From Istiophorus platypterus (Eukaryota; Chordata; Actinopteri; Istiophoriformes; Istiophoridae): a stretch of 64,000 bases of DNA. Under the pieces are notes generated by a model, which was not told the origin of the DNA, did no database searches, and worked only from the letters and a program-made list of their open reading frames with translations. The translations under genes and the position numbers were made by a program. The stretch is taken from assembly GCA_016859345.1 (NCBI GenBank), contig CM029129.1:15749399-15813398 (forward strand), written 5' to 3'. Positions 26,109 through 36,032 of this stretch are shown here, one piece after another (the first letter of the stretch is position 1; the number at the start of each line of letters is the position of its first letter).

Positions 26109-27007
26109 CTAAGAAAATAAAATAAAGGGGCGAGGAAGGGGGGGGGGGTTAAGATGTGTTTAAATCTTTTGCTCCAAAATGAAAATTACTTCACGGCAGC
26201 AGTAAATTTGTCAAACTTCAAAATGTAAGAACTCACTGATCCGTAGAGACGTCCATCTTTGTTCATCGCCAGGTACCTTCCTGTCCTCTCACCCTTGATG
26301 ACCACTACTCCTGCACTCACAGCCTTCAGCCTGAGGACGTCTACAACTCAAAGGTATTGTTGTTCACCATTATACCACCTTGTTAAAAACCCTCTGCACT
26401 TTGGTCAAATGTACTTGAACAGTTATTTCAAGTAATTCCCTTATTTATGAGCCTTTACATTCCTTTTCTTGTACTTTTTCTTTTAACAAGTCCAGTTTTC
26501 GATTGCCTGAAATAACTTCCAACCAAAATATCTAGCATGTACCTCTTCTCTTTGTCATTATTTAAACCACAATGGCTTTAAACCATCAATAAATGATTAA
26601 TACTATTTTTAAAAGTCAAACTAATTAACAGTAGTTATAAATTTATCCCTTTCATTTACTACACTAAATGAGAGGGATAAATTATGCGTACAGAATTTGC
26701 TCAGCTCCTAATTAATCTTTTCTATGTTATAACCAAAAGACTTGCGTCCATATCTTGCTTTTTCCATTTGGCTCCTGATTCAGAAATACAACAGAAAATC
26801 ACACATCAAAAAGACAGAAAGAATTTGTTCTTCCTCACCATAGGGATCGTTTTCCTTCCTCCCACCGCTGACGGTCCCGTCTGGTAAAATCCTCAGGTGA
26901 TATCCTCCGTTCTTGCTGTAGAGCCTGGTCAGTGTCTGGCGCTCCTGCCTGGGCAGATCCAGGGATGCAGGTCCAAACGGCAGCACTGTAATGTCTCCCT
27001 CGGACAT
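25923..27007 (-). CDS. fgf1: Fibroblast growth factor 1 (FGF1/FGF2 subfamily), complete spliced coding sequence, 152 aa
   Basis: Coding exons are 27007-26839, 26340-26237 and 26108-25923 (169 + 104 + 186 nt including the TAA), giving 152 residues against 155 in human FGF1. FGF1 is a secreted ligand without a signal peptide; it binds FGF receptors with heparan sulfate and drives proliferation, migration and angiogenesis. Family signatures seen are the MSEGDITVLPF start, NGGYHLRILPDGTV, GRYLAMNKDGRLYGS, ECYFLEKYEENHYNTY and GQKAIFFLP. EENHYNTY and LYGS are FGF1-like, while KYNWYVALKR resembles FGF2, so the paralogue (fgf1a or fgf1b) is not settled; the neighbour arhgap26 favours fgf1. Exon phases (1, then 0) and the 104-nt middle exon match FGF genes. 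No hydrophobic leader is present. The basic heparin-binding loop is altered (see findings). The start is the first ATG after a splice acceptor and aligns with the FGF1 N-terminus. Confidence 0.95.
26237..26340 (-). CDS. fgf1: fgf1 middle coding exon, 104 nt
   Basis: The acceptor TTGAGTTGTAG precedes 26340 and the donor GTGAGT follows 26237. The exon completes an Asp codon (G + AC) and encodes DVLRLKAVSAGVVVIKGERT then GRYLAMNKDGRLYGS, the central strands of the beta-trefoil. The length of 104 nt and phases 1/0 are those of the conserved middle exon of FGF genes. The intron to exon 1 is 498 bp and the intron to exon 3 is 128 bp, which is very compact. Confidence 0.93.
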
Positions 27008-27039
27008 CCTTCAGAGTGTTTGAGGTTTGATCTCTGAGC
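26839..27039 (-). CDS. fgf1: fgf1 first coding exon (with 32 nt of 5' UTR)
   Basis: The exon begins after the acceptor TGTCATTTCAG (AG at 27041-27040). It has 32 untranslated bases, then ATG at 27007-27005, and ends in TATG before the donor GTGAGG (GT at 26838-26837), leaving phase 1. It encodes residues 1-56 plus the first base of the next codon, covering the N-terminal extension and the first beta strands (RLYSKNGGYHLRILPDGTV). The acceptor upstream of the ATG implies at least one separate untranslated 5' exon, as in mammalian FGF1, which has several alternative ones. Confidence 0.9.
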
Positions 27040-28030
27040 CTGAAATGACAGAGATCCAATGTGCTTCACTGTTCATGTCACCTGGGTTGTGTCTCAGACA
27101 AGAGAATAACAGGAAGGGGAGGACAACACTGCCTTGATGATTTAATTATGGGAAATCCTTCCCTCCTCAGCCTCCTTCAGCTACATTCTTTCTCTTTCTT
27201 GCCTCTGTTTTTCTTTTAAGGAATTTTCTTTTTAATGAAGCGATGACAACATCCCGGGAATCAGAGTTGGACAGAGGCCAGGCAGAGCCTCCACATGACC
27301 GGACTTGTTCTCCTACTGAACATCACTTTCGCTGTGAAAATTATTTCCAGATAGCCGTGAGGTAACTTTCCCCTAAAATCAATGCAGAGCCAGATAAGTA
27401 AACGAAAAACGTGCGGACAAAATGAAGGACAGAAAATTTCCTGTAATGTTTTTACTTCCTGCTGGAAATGTTGCAAGTACCAACACAAGACCTGCAATAG
27501 CCTAACAAGTACATGCAACAGTTCAACACATGACATTGAAATCAACAAATGAAACACATGAGTATTTTTGCTTTAACACCCAAACCACACTTTACTAACA
27601 GTCAAATAAATCCCCAGCAGCCATCTAAAATCTGTCCATTCTTGTCATTCTTACCCTTTGACTGTGTTCTTCCTCAAAATCTTTTCCAAAAAACAAACAA
27701 GCCTATTTTAAAGCCACAGTGTTGATGCTATCTCTATAATCTGGAGGTTAGAGATCCCAGAGCAGCAGTAGCTGTCTTGAAAATCAAAAGGAGCACAGAA
27801 GCAGTGAAGGACTCGGCCAGCAGTGGTACTGTACAAACCTTTTTCTTTTCTATTCTTTTTTTTTTTTAATAATTTGTTGCCAGAGGTAGAGTATAGCTGC
27901 TGTAGCCAAGCTGGCCCACATCTGGAATGTCTTGGAGAGACATAAGAAATAGAGGGAGGAAGACGGGAAAGAGAGAGGGAGAAGGAAAGCAAAACTCAGA
28001 ACAGTGCAAAGCCACAAGAGGAATGTGAGG

Positions 28031-28195
28031 CCTACTCACTCACAGCCGGTTCTCCTGAGAGCAGGACCTGGAGCAGAATGTTGTATTACGGGATATGAGA
28101 AGTTAGCTAAGGCCAGACCGGTCCAGAGGGACCTTCGGACAGAGGTGCTGGTGTGAATGACGTCAAAAGTACGACCAGTGACTGAGTCAGAGTGC
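28031..28195 (-). promoter_or_regulatory. fgf1: Candidate fgf1 upstream promoter and untranslated exon (CRE + AP-1)
   Basis: A perfect CRE palindrome TGACGTCA lies at 28158-28165 and an AP-1 site TGAGTCA at 28183-28189. About 110 bp further along the minus strand is the splice donor GGCT|GTGAGTGAG (exon end 28044), which could join the acceptor at 27040 across a 1.0-kb intron. Together these resemble a short untranslated exon with its promoter. There is no TATA box. The assignment rests on position and motifs only. Confidence 0.35.
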
Positions 28196-28481
28196 AGATG
28201 TGTGGGAGGAGAGATTGAACCTGTGTGTATGTTTAGGATAGAGGAGGGGAGGGGTGTATAGCTCAGGGTTATATTGTTTGGCCTAAAGTAGAGTTAAGTT
28301 CCCCAGAGAATAAAATATTGTTTATTAATTGATGTGTCATTAAATGAGTCTTAGCTACCTTTGGCCCTTGCATAAACACACACATACATTCACGCACGCA
28401 CCCACCCACACACACACACACACAAGCCATATTTCCTTAATTAATCCTTCAACAAGAAAGTAAGATCACATCAACTTTCTT

Positions 28482-28740
28482 ACCTGTCATCAAAGTTCAC
28501 CATCTGTAAGTGAATCAGACAAGGTGTTTACTCACCAATGGATTCCCACACAAACAACAAGTCTCATCTACTGTACTGAGTCACTCACCTACCAATGAGA
28601 AGATCACAGGAGAGTTCCCCTGAGGAACCAGCATGTCTTCCTCTTTTCCTCTTTTTCACAGAATATTTGGGTGAAACCAGCTCGTGGTGTCACACGTTCT
28701 TCCTCCTTTCTCCACCAGAGAAGTGGCCGGACCCTTAGGT
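28482..28740 (-). promoter_or_regulatory. Cluster of candidate 5'-UTR splice donors for fgf1
   Basis: On the minus strand three consensus donors lie within 110 bp: ATGACAG|GTAAGA (exon end 28484), CATTG|GTGAGTAAA (28536) and GGTAG|GTGAGTGAC (28589). Upstream is a G-rich stretch (complement of 28771-28795) that could bind Sp1-type factors. Alternative untranslated first exons are known for mammalian FGF1, and this arrangement would suit one. Which donor, if any, is used cannot be told from sequence alone. Confidence 0.3.
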
Positions 28741-30534
28741 ATTTCAACGTGTATGTCTATATCCGTAACCCACCCCCCCTCCCCTCAACTCACAACCCCT
28801 TCTGACAATGTCAGAGGACTCATTTTAACAGGCCAACGTCAGGACTAAAAATTACAGCAGTCCCACGGCAATGGATCCAGCCAGGGCCTGGATACGAGCT
28901 CAGCCGCCGTTCTGACTGAGCACTGATACTTTCTTATACCGGTGCCCTCACGGAGACACTGGTGAGCAACACGATATAAACATTCATAAGAGACGCAAAG
29001 AGAATGACTTCAGTTTCCAGAGTTAATCTTTCATCAAGCCACTGCCGCCCCTGATCCAAGCCAAGTCTCAGAGGAACCATAGGTCAACTTACAGGATTAT
29101 GGGAACTGCTTCACAAACCTGTAAACTTAAAGTACTTACTCATCAGAAATAAATAAAAATATTGGACGATAAATGATCTCGCCTAGAGTAAATGTCCTCA
29201 GTGCATAAATGCTGGCATTTCATGAGAATTGTGAGGTCAGCGGAAGATCGTGTTTTTATTCGGGGTAAATGACTCTGAAGCGAAAGGCAGATTCAGTTTT
29301 CCAGTTTTAAATAAGGAGCTGATGGTCAGTCAAGTGTCTCTCTATCTCTCAGATTCCTGCTTTGCAACTGGAACCCTGACAGGAGCAGGGAAACGTCAAT
29401 GGTGACAATCTCCGGGCCTTAGACTTTAGTTAAGGAATTGCAAAGGATATAAAAGGGGTTTATAGCTGATAATTTTGCGAGACACTCGAAATGCGTGTCA
29501 CCTACGTCGTGAAAACTTTCTAAGTGAATGCGTTGAGTTGAAAAATATTTATTTAGATATGTACTTTGACTTGCTGACATTCCTCACAATGGTGGGAATG
29601 GCTTCAAACGGTGCAGCCATCCTAGGATCTACTTTTTCGCAGACTTTCCCCGTCTGTCTCACACTTGCATAACAATAAACAGCAGTAGTGTGTAGGCCGG
29701 CTGTACTCACACTGGCTGCCTTGTCTCTGTCCTATACTAATGGATACCTCAGGCTCCTCTATGTATGGTCTGTCCTCTACAGGACATCTGCCTTTCTAAG
29801 TTTTATAATCATGAGACATAGAACTGTAATTTAGAGAATGTGCTGCAGAAAAGAGTGACCCCACTGTCAAAAAGTGGATGGGCTGATCTCTCACCTGTTC
29901 AACGCTGAGCTACTTTTGGTCTAAGTTTTTTTTTTTGGAAATAGCTGCTTTACCTGAGTTTACCAGGAGATGGTGGAATAGGTCAACTATCTGGATAAAA
30001 ACCGTGTGTGACTGGCTTTTTGGTACTATACTGTACTAAGTCTCATCATAAACTCACACAAAAGTGAGTGTATTGAAGCGACATTGTAGTTAAGGCTCCC
30101 ATTGTGTGAAAAGGATCTATAGTTACGTTGTTACGCAGCCGAAGAATCTGGTGGAAAAACACATTTGGAATGTAATATATACTCAGACATGGAGACAGTA
30201 TATTAGAATATATCTTTCAATTATGGTGATGGTAATTAATGCTGACATAGTATTACCACATAAAGATGATAAGGTCAAACTGTTAGCAAGCGTTTGCCTA
30301 CATATGCATTCAGTGTGTGTGGAGTAGCATTAGGATTGATTTGGGACCTTGTTTGTGTCCACTTGAAGAGTTCATTACAAATATTCTCTCTACTTTTTGC
30401 TCACAAACCCTGGGGGGAAACATCTGTCTCTTTAAAATCTAAATGTTCCACTATGTTCAAAAGCAAGTCAACAGTGTTGAACGGGTAACACACAGTGGGT
30501 TTATCAGAGTTTCTACACTTATAACATTCCTGAC

Positions 30535-30665
30535 TGGAAACTTCTGCCAGAAATGACACAGATGGGAATTAAACGCGGAGAAACTGCCGGCTGTATGGTC
30601 AAAACAATGAGCTGAAAGACACTGAAAAGCTCCAGAGAGCTGAGGAGAAATCTGGTCATTATTTT
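30535..30665 (-). repeat. Partial inverted copy of repeat family A
   Basis: The complement reads CTTTCAGCTCATTGTTTTG preceded by CTCAGCTCTCTGGAGC, aligning with 13000-13045 (CTCAGCTACTGGAGC and CTTTCAGCTCATTGTCTTG). Only the 5' part of the element is present. The match was found inside the window, without a database. Confidence 0.6.
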
Positions 30666-30892
30666 GCGAGCGACCTCTTTCTCGTACACGGCCACTTGAT
30701 CCATTCTTATTATTGAAATACTGATTGTAGCAAGTTTTATGACCATACCCTATTAAAAATATATATTTTTTGGACTTTCTGCTTTTCTTGGTTTTCACAT
30801 AATTGTTGTAAAGTTGAATAGTTGAAGCCATACGTGTGCACCGCCTCTCATGTGCACCGCCTCTGGTGTAAATGCAATGCGGTGGACCATAG

Positions 30893-30897
<5 letters not shown>

Positions 30898-30952
<55 letters not shown>
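30898..30952. repeat. Compound (TA)n-(GA)n microsatellite
   Basis: About 14 TA copies change directly into about 14 GA copies. Confidence 0.96.
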
Positions 30953-32595
30953 CGTGGAGATGTGTTTGAGCTGAACAACATGTTGCGGAGTGGGTTTAAG
31001 ATTCCTTGTTCACCAACTTTGCTGCTGCCTGCTTTTGCAAGTCTATTGACAAGAATTCCGTGCCCAAAACTTCTTTACTAAAACCTGATGTTTGGAACAG
31101 TGACCCTGGACTGATACTGCTGGTGTACACTTCAGTGTCGCAGGCCAGCATCCCTCTGTTAGACAAATTCGACCCAACTCTTTATGAACTCATTGTACCC
31201 AGGGAGAAAAAAAAACCTTAAGTTTTTAGTATATCTGTAAATCTGGCTCCATAGTCCAGTGGCTCTATATGTAAAGGAATGAGCTTTGCGTATCTGATGA
31301 CAAATTGCTCCCAAAATGATGGCATCTATTTCCATGAAAGGATATTTTGCTAAGATATTAGGGTCGACAGTGCCAGTGTCCTGTTTTATCACTGCTGACT
31401 GACTGCGCCTGCATGCTTTAGCAGAAAGATGGCCTCTGACGCCCCTGTGGTGGAAACACCTCTGGCTGAGAATATGACACAAGATGACGTCCGGCCGCAC
31501 CGTCCTTCCGTGGGAAGAAAAAAGGAGAGAGAAAGTAATTAAATATTAAATGGCTTTGATGGAGAGCTTAAGTAAAAAAACACATCACAGGAAAACAAGT
31601 AGATTAGAGATTGGTGTAACTGCTACCTAATTGAGAACCTCCAGAGCCAGACCAGACCAGACCACCAGCTGTTGCTTTAAAACTCCAGATCTATGTTTCA
31701 TATTCTAGTCAAGATTCCAGGGTTTCCTAAATGCCTGTCTTAATTCAAAGCAAATTTGTATATAAATGGAATATACAGGTTTAGTATGCTTTTCAATTAT
31801 GATGCAATGATGGATACATAAATACTGTTGCTTTGATGATGAACTTAATGGTGATGGTGAGCAGGAAATGGAAATATGCATGCAGATATTCTTAGCTGTC
31901 CAGTTGATAATTACATTACCGTTTGTTCTCAGTAAGGAGCTTTCTCTGCAGGAAGTAAATGCAATGGATGAAATTAGAAAGCAGCAAGGAAATGTAATTA
32001 TCTGCAACCTTGATGCCCATAAAGCATCCTAGCGCTGATATGATATAAAGCCACTGTCTTTGATCCCACTTTTTTTCCCATTAACCCTGCTTCAGAGTCA
32101 GGCCAGGGCCATTTAGATAACAGTGCTTTTATCTTGATACTAGATACACACCGCACTAGACACCGCACACTAGATACTACAGTGGTTGTATGCAATGGCT
32201 AAAGATTAGTTTGTATTTTGACATAAAACAGATTTGCATCTTGAGAAAAAGTTGGCTTACGGAGAAAAGGGGAAGAAGTTTGCTTACTGTACTTCCAACA
32301 CGTCATGTGTTCTGTTTCAGATAAATGATGACATGATGAAACTTTATGCTCAGTCATTTGATTTTAGCTGCTATTCTTTGAAGGGTGTCATGTTGTTATA
32401 TTTCATTGTTGTCAGTGACTAACGGTCAGCTAACTACACCAGCTATCACTTTTTAAAACCGGGTATTTTCATTTAAAATAGGAACCTATGTTCAAACTCA
32501 GCGTCCCTAACCATGAAGCAGTCTGTGTCTGCCACATTCACCTGACTATAAAACTTTTTTTTTTTCGCTTCCTCAACTAGCCCTCTCGCATCTTA

Positions 32596-32597
<2 letters not shown>

Positions 32598-32671
<74 letters not shown>
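32598..32671. repeat. (TA)n microsatellite, about 37 copies
   Basis: A pure alternating AT run of about 74 bp in the fgf1-arhgap26 spacer. It is self-complementary, so it can form cruciforms and is prone to length change. Confidence 0.98.
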
Positions 32672-32673
<2 letters not shown>

Positions 32674-33230
32674 CCATAACCCAGACATGCATTGAATTCC
32701 TGTAAATGGCTATCTTTTTACCACACACAGTGATAGATTGCAGTGAGCAGGCGACCAGATGCTTCATTCTGCTTTTGCAGAGGAAGTAGCATTTTTAAAT
32801 CCTAGCTGTTTTCACACAATAACCTCAAACATAAACTGTGCATGTGCCTGTGACACGCATGCAATGATAAAAAAAAATATAAAAAATGGAGGTGTCATCA
32901 TCTTCATGGTCCGGCAGCAGTAGCAGGGAACCTAGAATCACTAGTCAATATAATATACAATCAGTACAGCTCAGGCCTATTGAATCTATCCATTTTGTGG
33001 TAAATGACCCTTTTAATCATCTTGGATAATATAACATGAGATGGAAAAAAAACAAAATTAACAAGGGATTTGCTCTGTTCATGTTCCCCCTTAAGCCGCG
33101 GCAATGAAACCGAAGCGGCTAAGCCTAGTTCAGCCGTCAGCAGCTTTGTTATCTAAAGCGTGAGCTTCTGGGGGTTTTTCCCTGTTTTTCCCTGGCGTGA
33201 GTTTCAGTCTGCAAGAGGTCACTAAAGTCA

Positions 33231-33231
<1 letters not shown>

Positions 33232-33262
<31 letters not shown>

Positions 33263-33276
33263 ATAGATAAATAAAA
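33232..33276. repeat. (TAAA)n microsatellite
   Basis: About 11 TAAA units with one G interruption, immediately before the GC-rich block at 33281. Confidence 0.95.
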
Positions 33277-33280
33277 GAAA

Positions 33281-33520
33281 ACTCCAATAAAAGCGGGCCG
33301 CGGTGCAGCCTCGGGCCGACAGAGGGCGCCAGAGAGCGGCGGAGCCGTTAATCCAACACAGACTCGGCTCTGCAGAAATTCCCCGCGCTCGTTAAAATGA
33401 CATCATCGGCCACGCCCACCGACCGGGCCCCGGGGCCCGCCCTGCGCGAAGATCGTCTATGTTCCGGGGAGGATGCGTCACTCCTCGTCCAGCAGTGTTT
33501 GACTACAATCTGCTGCAGTT
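33281..33520. promoter_or_regulatory. Isolated GC-rich block between fgf1 and arhgap26
   Basis: A GC- and CpG-rich stretch of about 230 bp follows an AAAT microsatellite and stands 1.1 kb from the main CpG island. It holds a 16-bp perfect palindrome CGGGCCCCGGGGCCCG (33424-33439), a CRE-like TGACATCA at about 33397 and GAAATTCCCC just before it. It could be a secondary promoter or shared enhancer for the divergent pair. No coding signal is seen. Confidence 0.35.
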
Positions 33521-33682
33521 TTGGTGTCGATTTAGAAAAATCCATCAATGTGACGTTTGATAGCTAAACGGGGTAGTTTGTTTATGTTTGCTTGACTGAT
33601 AAAGGAACTTTCTTTCTTGTTCCACATCAGATCCGCAAGGAATATAGAAATAGCTGATTCACAAATTTGTAGACAGATATTC

Positions 33683-34102
33683 TTACACTGTATATATTAT
33701 ATTATAAAGTACATATAGCCCATAAAAGGACTTTGAAGACTTAAATGCCAGAGAGAATCTATGGACAACAGTTACCTGAGTAAATGGTGCATGCAGGCAG
33801 TCGAGGGGGTCACTCATAAGGTCAAATGTTTTAGGTTCATCACCAGCACTTTGCCCTGGAACATCCAGCAAAGTGACAAATGGGAACCTAGGCTGCCACA
33901 TAACTCGTTTATTTCCACTCTGGGGCCTTCGGGAGCTTTGCCACGGGCTGGTCCCGTTCTCTAGGCGGCCACGCCTGCGGTGTGTTCGGGGATGGCGACG
34001 CCGGCCTGTGGGCCGGTCCCTCCACCACGGTTGAGAGCCCAGAGTGACTAAAAGGGTATCAGGTATATGGGCTCGACTGGTACCAAATTTTTGCAGAGAC
34101 AC
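33683..34102 (-). other. Unassigned 139-residue open frame over a GC-rich patch
   Basis: The minus strand is open for 139 codons. The middle part is arginine-rich (WWRDRPTGRRRHPRTHRRRG) and sits on the GC-rich patch 33930-34060; the ends are AT-rich. The plus strand is also open at 33761-33964. I do not recognise the protein. It may be the remnant of a mobile-element polyprotein, or chance openness of a CpG-rich segment next to the arhgap26 promoter. No splice or start context supports a host gene. Confidence 0.2.
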
Positions 34103-34495
34103 TGATGTTGCATGCAGGACGAATCCTGTGACTTTGGCGATGCCCTGACTTCTCCTTTCGATGCCACTACAAGATAGACATTTTAGCTCTTGAGTGATTT
34201 ATCTTAACATCAGTTGGATGGACTGATGTCAGTTTGCTACAGACAGGCCAAGGGTCCCTGGATGATTATTCCTAACGACTTGACCCCTTTGAGTTTTAAT
34301 CAAGCGCCATCGTGGTTCCGTTTAAAAATGCTGGTGGTGGTTGTGGGGTCAAAAGGAGGTCGGGCTCCACTCCTCCAATCTGGAGGAGACCTCCAAAAAC
34401 CCCGAGGCGTCACATCCCCCTGCCGGGGATGCAGCAGTCGCGTTTCGGGCAAAGCGAGTGGGCCCTCGCCTCTTTTTTTTTATTTTTTATTCCTT

Positions 34496-34521
34496 TCCTC
34501 CTCCTCCTCCTCCTCCTCCTC
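34496..34521. repeat. (TCC)n triplet repeat in CpG island
   Basis: About eight TCC units following a T-rich run, upstream of the likely arhgap26 transcription start. Confidence 0.93.
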
Positions 34522-34777
34522 TCCATCTTCGCCCCGGAGTCGCGCAGCCTCTCACGCCCGCCCCGAGCGGTCGGACGCGGCGGCGTCCGGTCGTCTCATT
34601 GGCCGAGGGCGGCGTCCATCCGGGGATTAGCCGCGTCGGGGTAGGTCGGCGACGGGGCTGCGGCGCTGAGATGAGCGGGGCCGCGGAGGGAGCAGAGCAT
34701 TTAAAACCGCCCAGGGAAGACATCGCGCTCACGAACCCGTAGTTTTGTTTTGGTCCTGGGATTTGTGTTTTTCTTTT

Positions 34778-34860
34778 TTTGTTTGTTTGTTTGTTTGTTT
34801 TGTTTTTGACCGGGCTCCCTCCCTCCCTCCCTCCCCTGCCTCCCTCCCCCTGCCTCCCTC
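34778..34860. repeat. (GTTT)n and (CCCT)n tracts in arhgap26 leader
   Basis: Six GTTT units are followed by a CCCT-rich pyrimidine tract. If transcription starts near 34.73 kb, these lie in the 5' UTR. Confidence 0.85.
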
Positions 34861-35162
34861 GCCCCTTTGCGGTCTGTCCGGTCCAGAATGACCCGGTCGA
34901 CAGGAGCGCGGCGCCTGTTTACCTGAGCAAGTGGACACTTAACTCCGCGTTTAATTGGATTTGTCGTGTCGGGCCGCTACCGTCGCTGCCTTTTTCTGGA
35001 AGAGGCTGGAAGAGTCTTGCATGTGTCAGCTCGGCTCTTTACCTTTAAAAACAAAACAGAACAAAAACCAGATTGAGAGCAAGGGTCCGTAGATAGACGT
35101 TGCTCTTGCACACATCTCCGCTCTGGTGTTTACATGTTGTAATTGGGTTTCCCATCATTTCC

Positions 35163-35386
35163 AGCAGCGGCGGCGGCGGCGGCGGCGGCAGCAGCAGCAG
35201 CGGCGGCGGCAGCAGCGGTAGCTCAGGTTTTCTCCCTCTTCCTCCTCCTCCTCCTCCTCCTCCTCCGCTTTCTTCCTCCTTCTCCTGTTCGGAGCATTTT
35301 GCCGGGTGGTCCAGGTCGTGTCGAGGCCGGTGGTGGTGGTGGTGGTGAAGAAGAAGAAGAAGTAGAAGTAGAAGAAGTAGAAGAAG
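35163..35386 (+). repeat. Triplet-repeat cluster in arhgap26 5' UTR
   Basis: A GGC/AGC mixture (35163-35218) is followed by (CTC)n (35239-35266), (GGT)n (35328-35346) and GAA/GTA units (35347-35386) that run directly into the ATG. All are triplet repeats in the presumed leader of arhgap26, just before the start codon. Confidence 0.93.
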
Positions 35387-35540
35387 ATGGGACTACCTGC
35401 CCTGGAGTTCAGTGACTGCTACCTGGACAGCCCGCAGTTCAGAGAGAGGCTCAAGTCCCACGAACTGGAGCTGGACAAGACCAACAAGTTCATCAAGGAA
35501 CTGATTAAAGACGGCAAAGCGCTCATCCAGGCTTTGAAAT
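35387..35540 (+). CDS. arhgap26: Rho GTPase-activating protein 26 (GRAF1), first coding exon; gene continues past the right edge
   Basis: This exon encodes MGLPALEFSDCYLDSPQFRE, then RLKSHELELDKTNKFIKELI and KDGKALIQALK, nearly identical to the start of human ARHGAP26. It ends at AAAT|GTGAGT in phase 1. These 51 residues are the start of the BAR domain. In the full protein (about 760-810 residues in vertebrates) PH, RhoGAP and SH3 domains follow. GRAF1 senses curved membranes, inactivates RhoA and Cdc42, and works in clathrin-independent (CLIC/GEEC) endocytosis and adhesion turnover. The paralogue ARHGAP10 has a similar N-terminus, but MGLPALEFSD and the neighbouring fgf1 favour ARHGAP26. The ATG follows a GAA-rich 5' UTR; no in-frame upstream ATG is better. 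No later exon was found in the window. Confidence 0.95.
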
Positions 35541-35557
35541 GTGAGTGGAGGTGGAAA

Positions 35558-35652
35558 GGTGTGTGTGTGTGGTGTGTGTGGTGTGTGTGTGTGTGTGAGG
35601 AAGGAGAGGGAGAAAGGAGGAGGAGGAGGAGGAGGAGGAGGAGGAGGAGGAG
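35558..35652 (+). repeat. (GT)n and (GGA)n repeats just inside intron 1
   Basis: A GT-rich run lies 17 bp after the splice donor, followed by about 12 GGA units (35615-35652). The repeats begin very close to the donor but leave GTGAGTGG intact. Confidence 0.93.
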
Positions 35653-35834
35653 TGAATTCCGTAGGTTCTGTTAATTGACTTACCTTCATCTCTGCTGTGT
35701 CTCTGTATCTATACTGACAAACCAAAATCTGTTTCGCCGCATGTGATCCTGACAGAATGAGTCACAAGAGGACTAAAAACGTTTTTTTTATTTTTACCCT
35801 CCAGGTTTGAGTGTTTTAGGGGTGTGTGTATGTA

Positions 35835-35865
<31 letters not shown>

Positions 35866-35974
35866 GTGTGTTTGTTTCTGATAAGACTCCTAACATAATG
35901 TCATAGTGTCCTCTGAAGCTGTCAGCAAATTTGTTCCCATCAGCTTACATTATGAGGCCCATAGAGGGAGCAAG

Positions 35975-35978
<4 letters not shown>

Positions 35979-36028
<50 letters not shown>
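35979..36028. repeat. (GT)n microsatellite
   Basis: A pure run of about 25 copies. A shorter GT run lies at 35821-35870. Confidence 0.96.

Positions 36029-36032
<4 letters not shown>

Larger units (their letters stand above)
28741..33280. other. Gene-free spacer between fgf1 and arhgap26
   Basis: AT-rich DNA with an inverted copy of repeat family A (30535-30665), a compound TA/GA microsatellite (30898-30952), a long TA run (32598-32671) and an AAAT repeat (33232-33276). No exon is supportable. Any long-range enhancers cannot be recognised by eye. Confidence 0.5.
34370..35386 (+). promoter_or_regulatory. arhgap26: arhgap26 CpG-island promoter and 5' UTR
   Basis: The sequence is strongly GC- and CpG-rich compared with the AT-rich DNA around it and leads directly into the arhgap26 ATG. 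An inverted CCAAT box (ATTGG, 34598-34602) lies about 100 bp before TTTAAAA (34700-34706), a plausible TATA-like element, which would put the start of transcription near 34.73 kb and give a 5' UTR of about 650 nt. The stretch also holds pyrimidine tracts and triplet repeats. The exact start site is an inference. Confidence 0.6.

Noticed and set aside
34214..34742. Three overlapping open frames upstream of arhgap26
   Set aside because: They lie in a CpG island and triplet repeats, where stop codons are scarce. They have no recognisable protein and no splice context.
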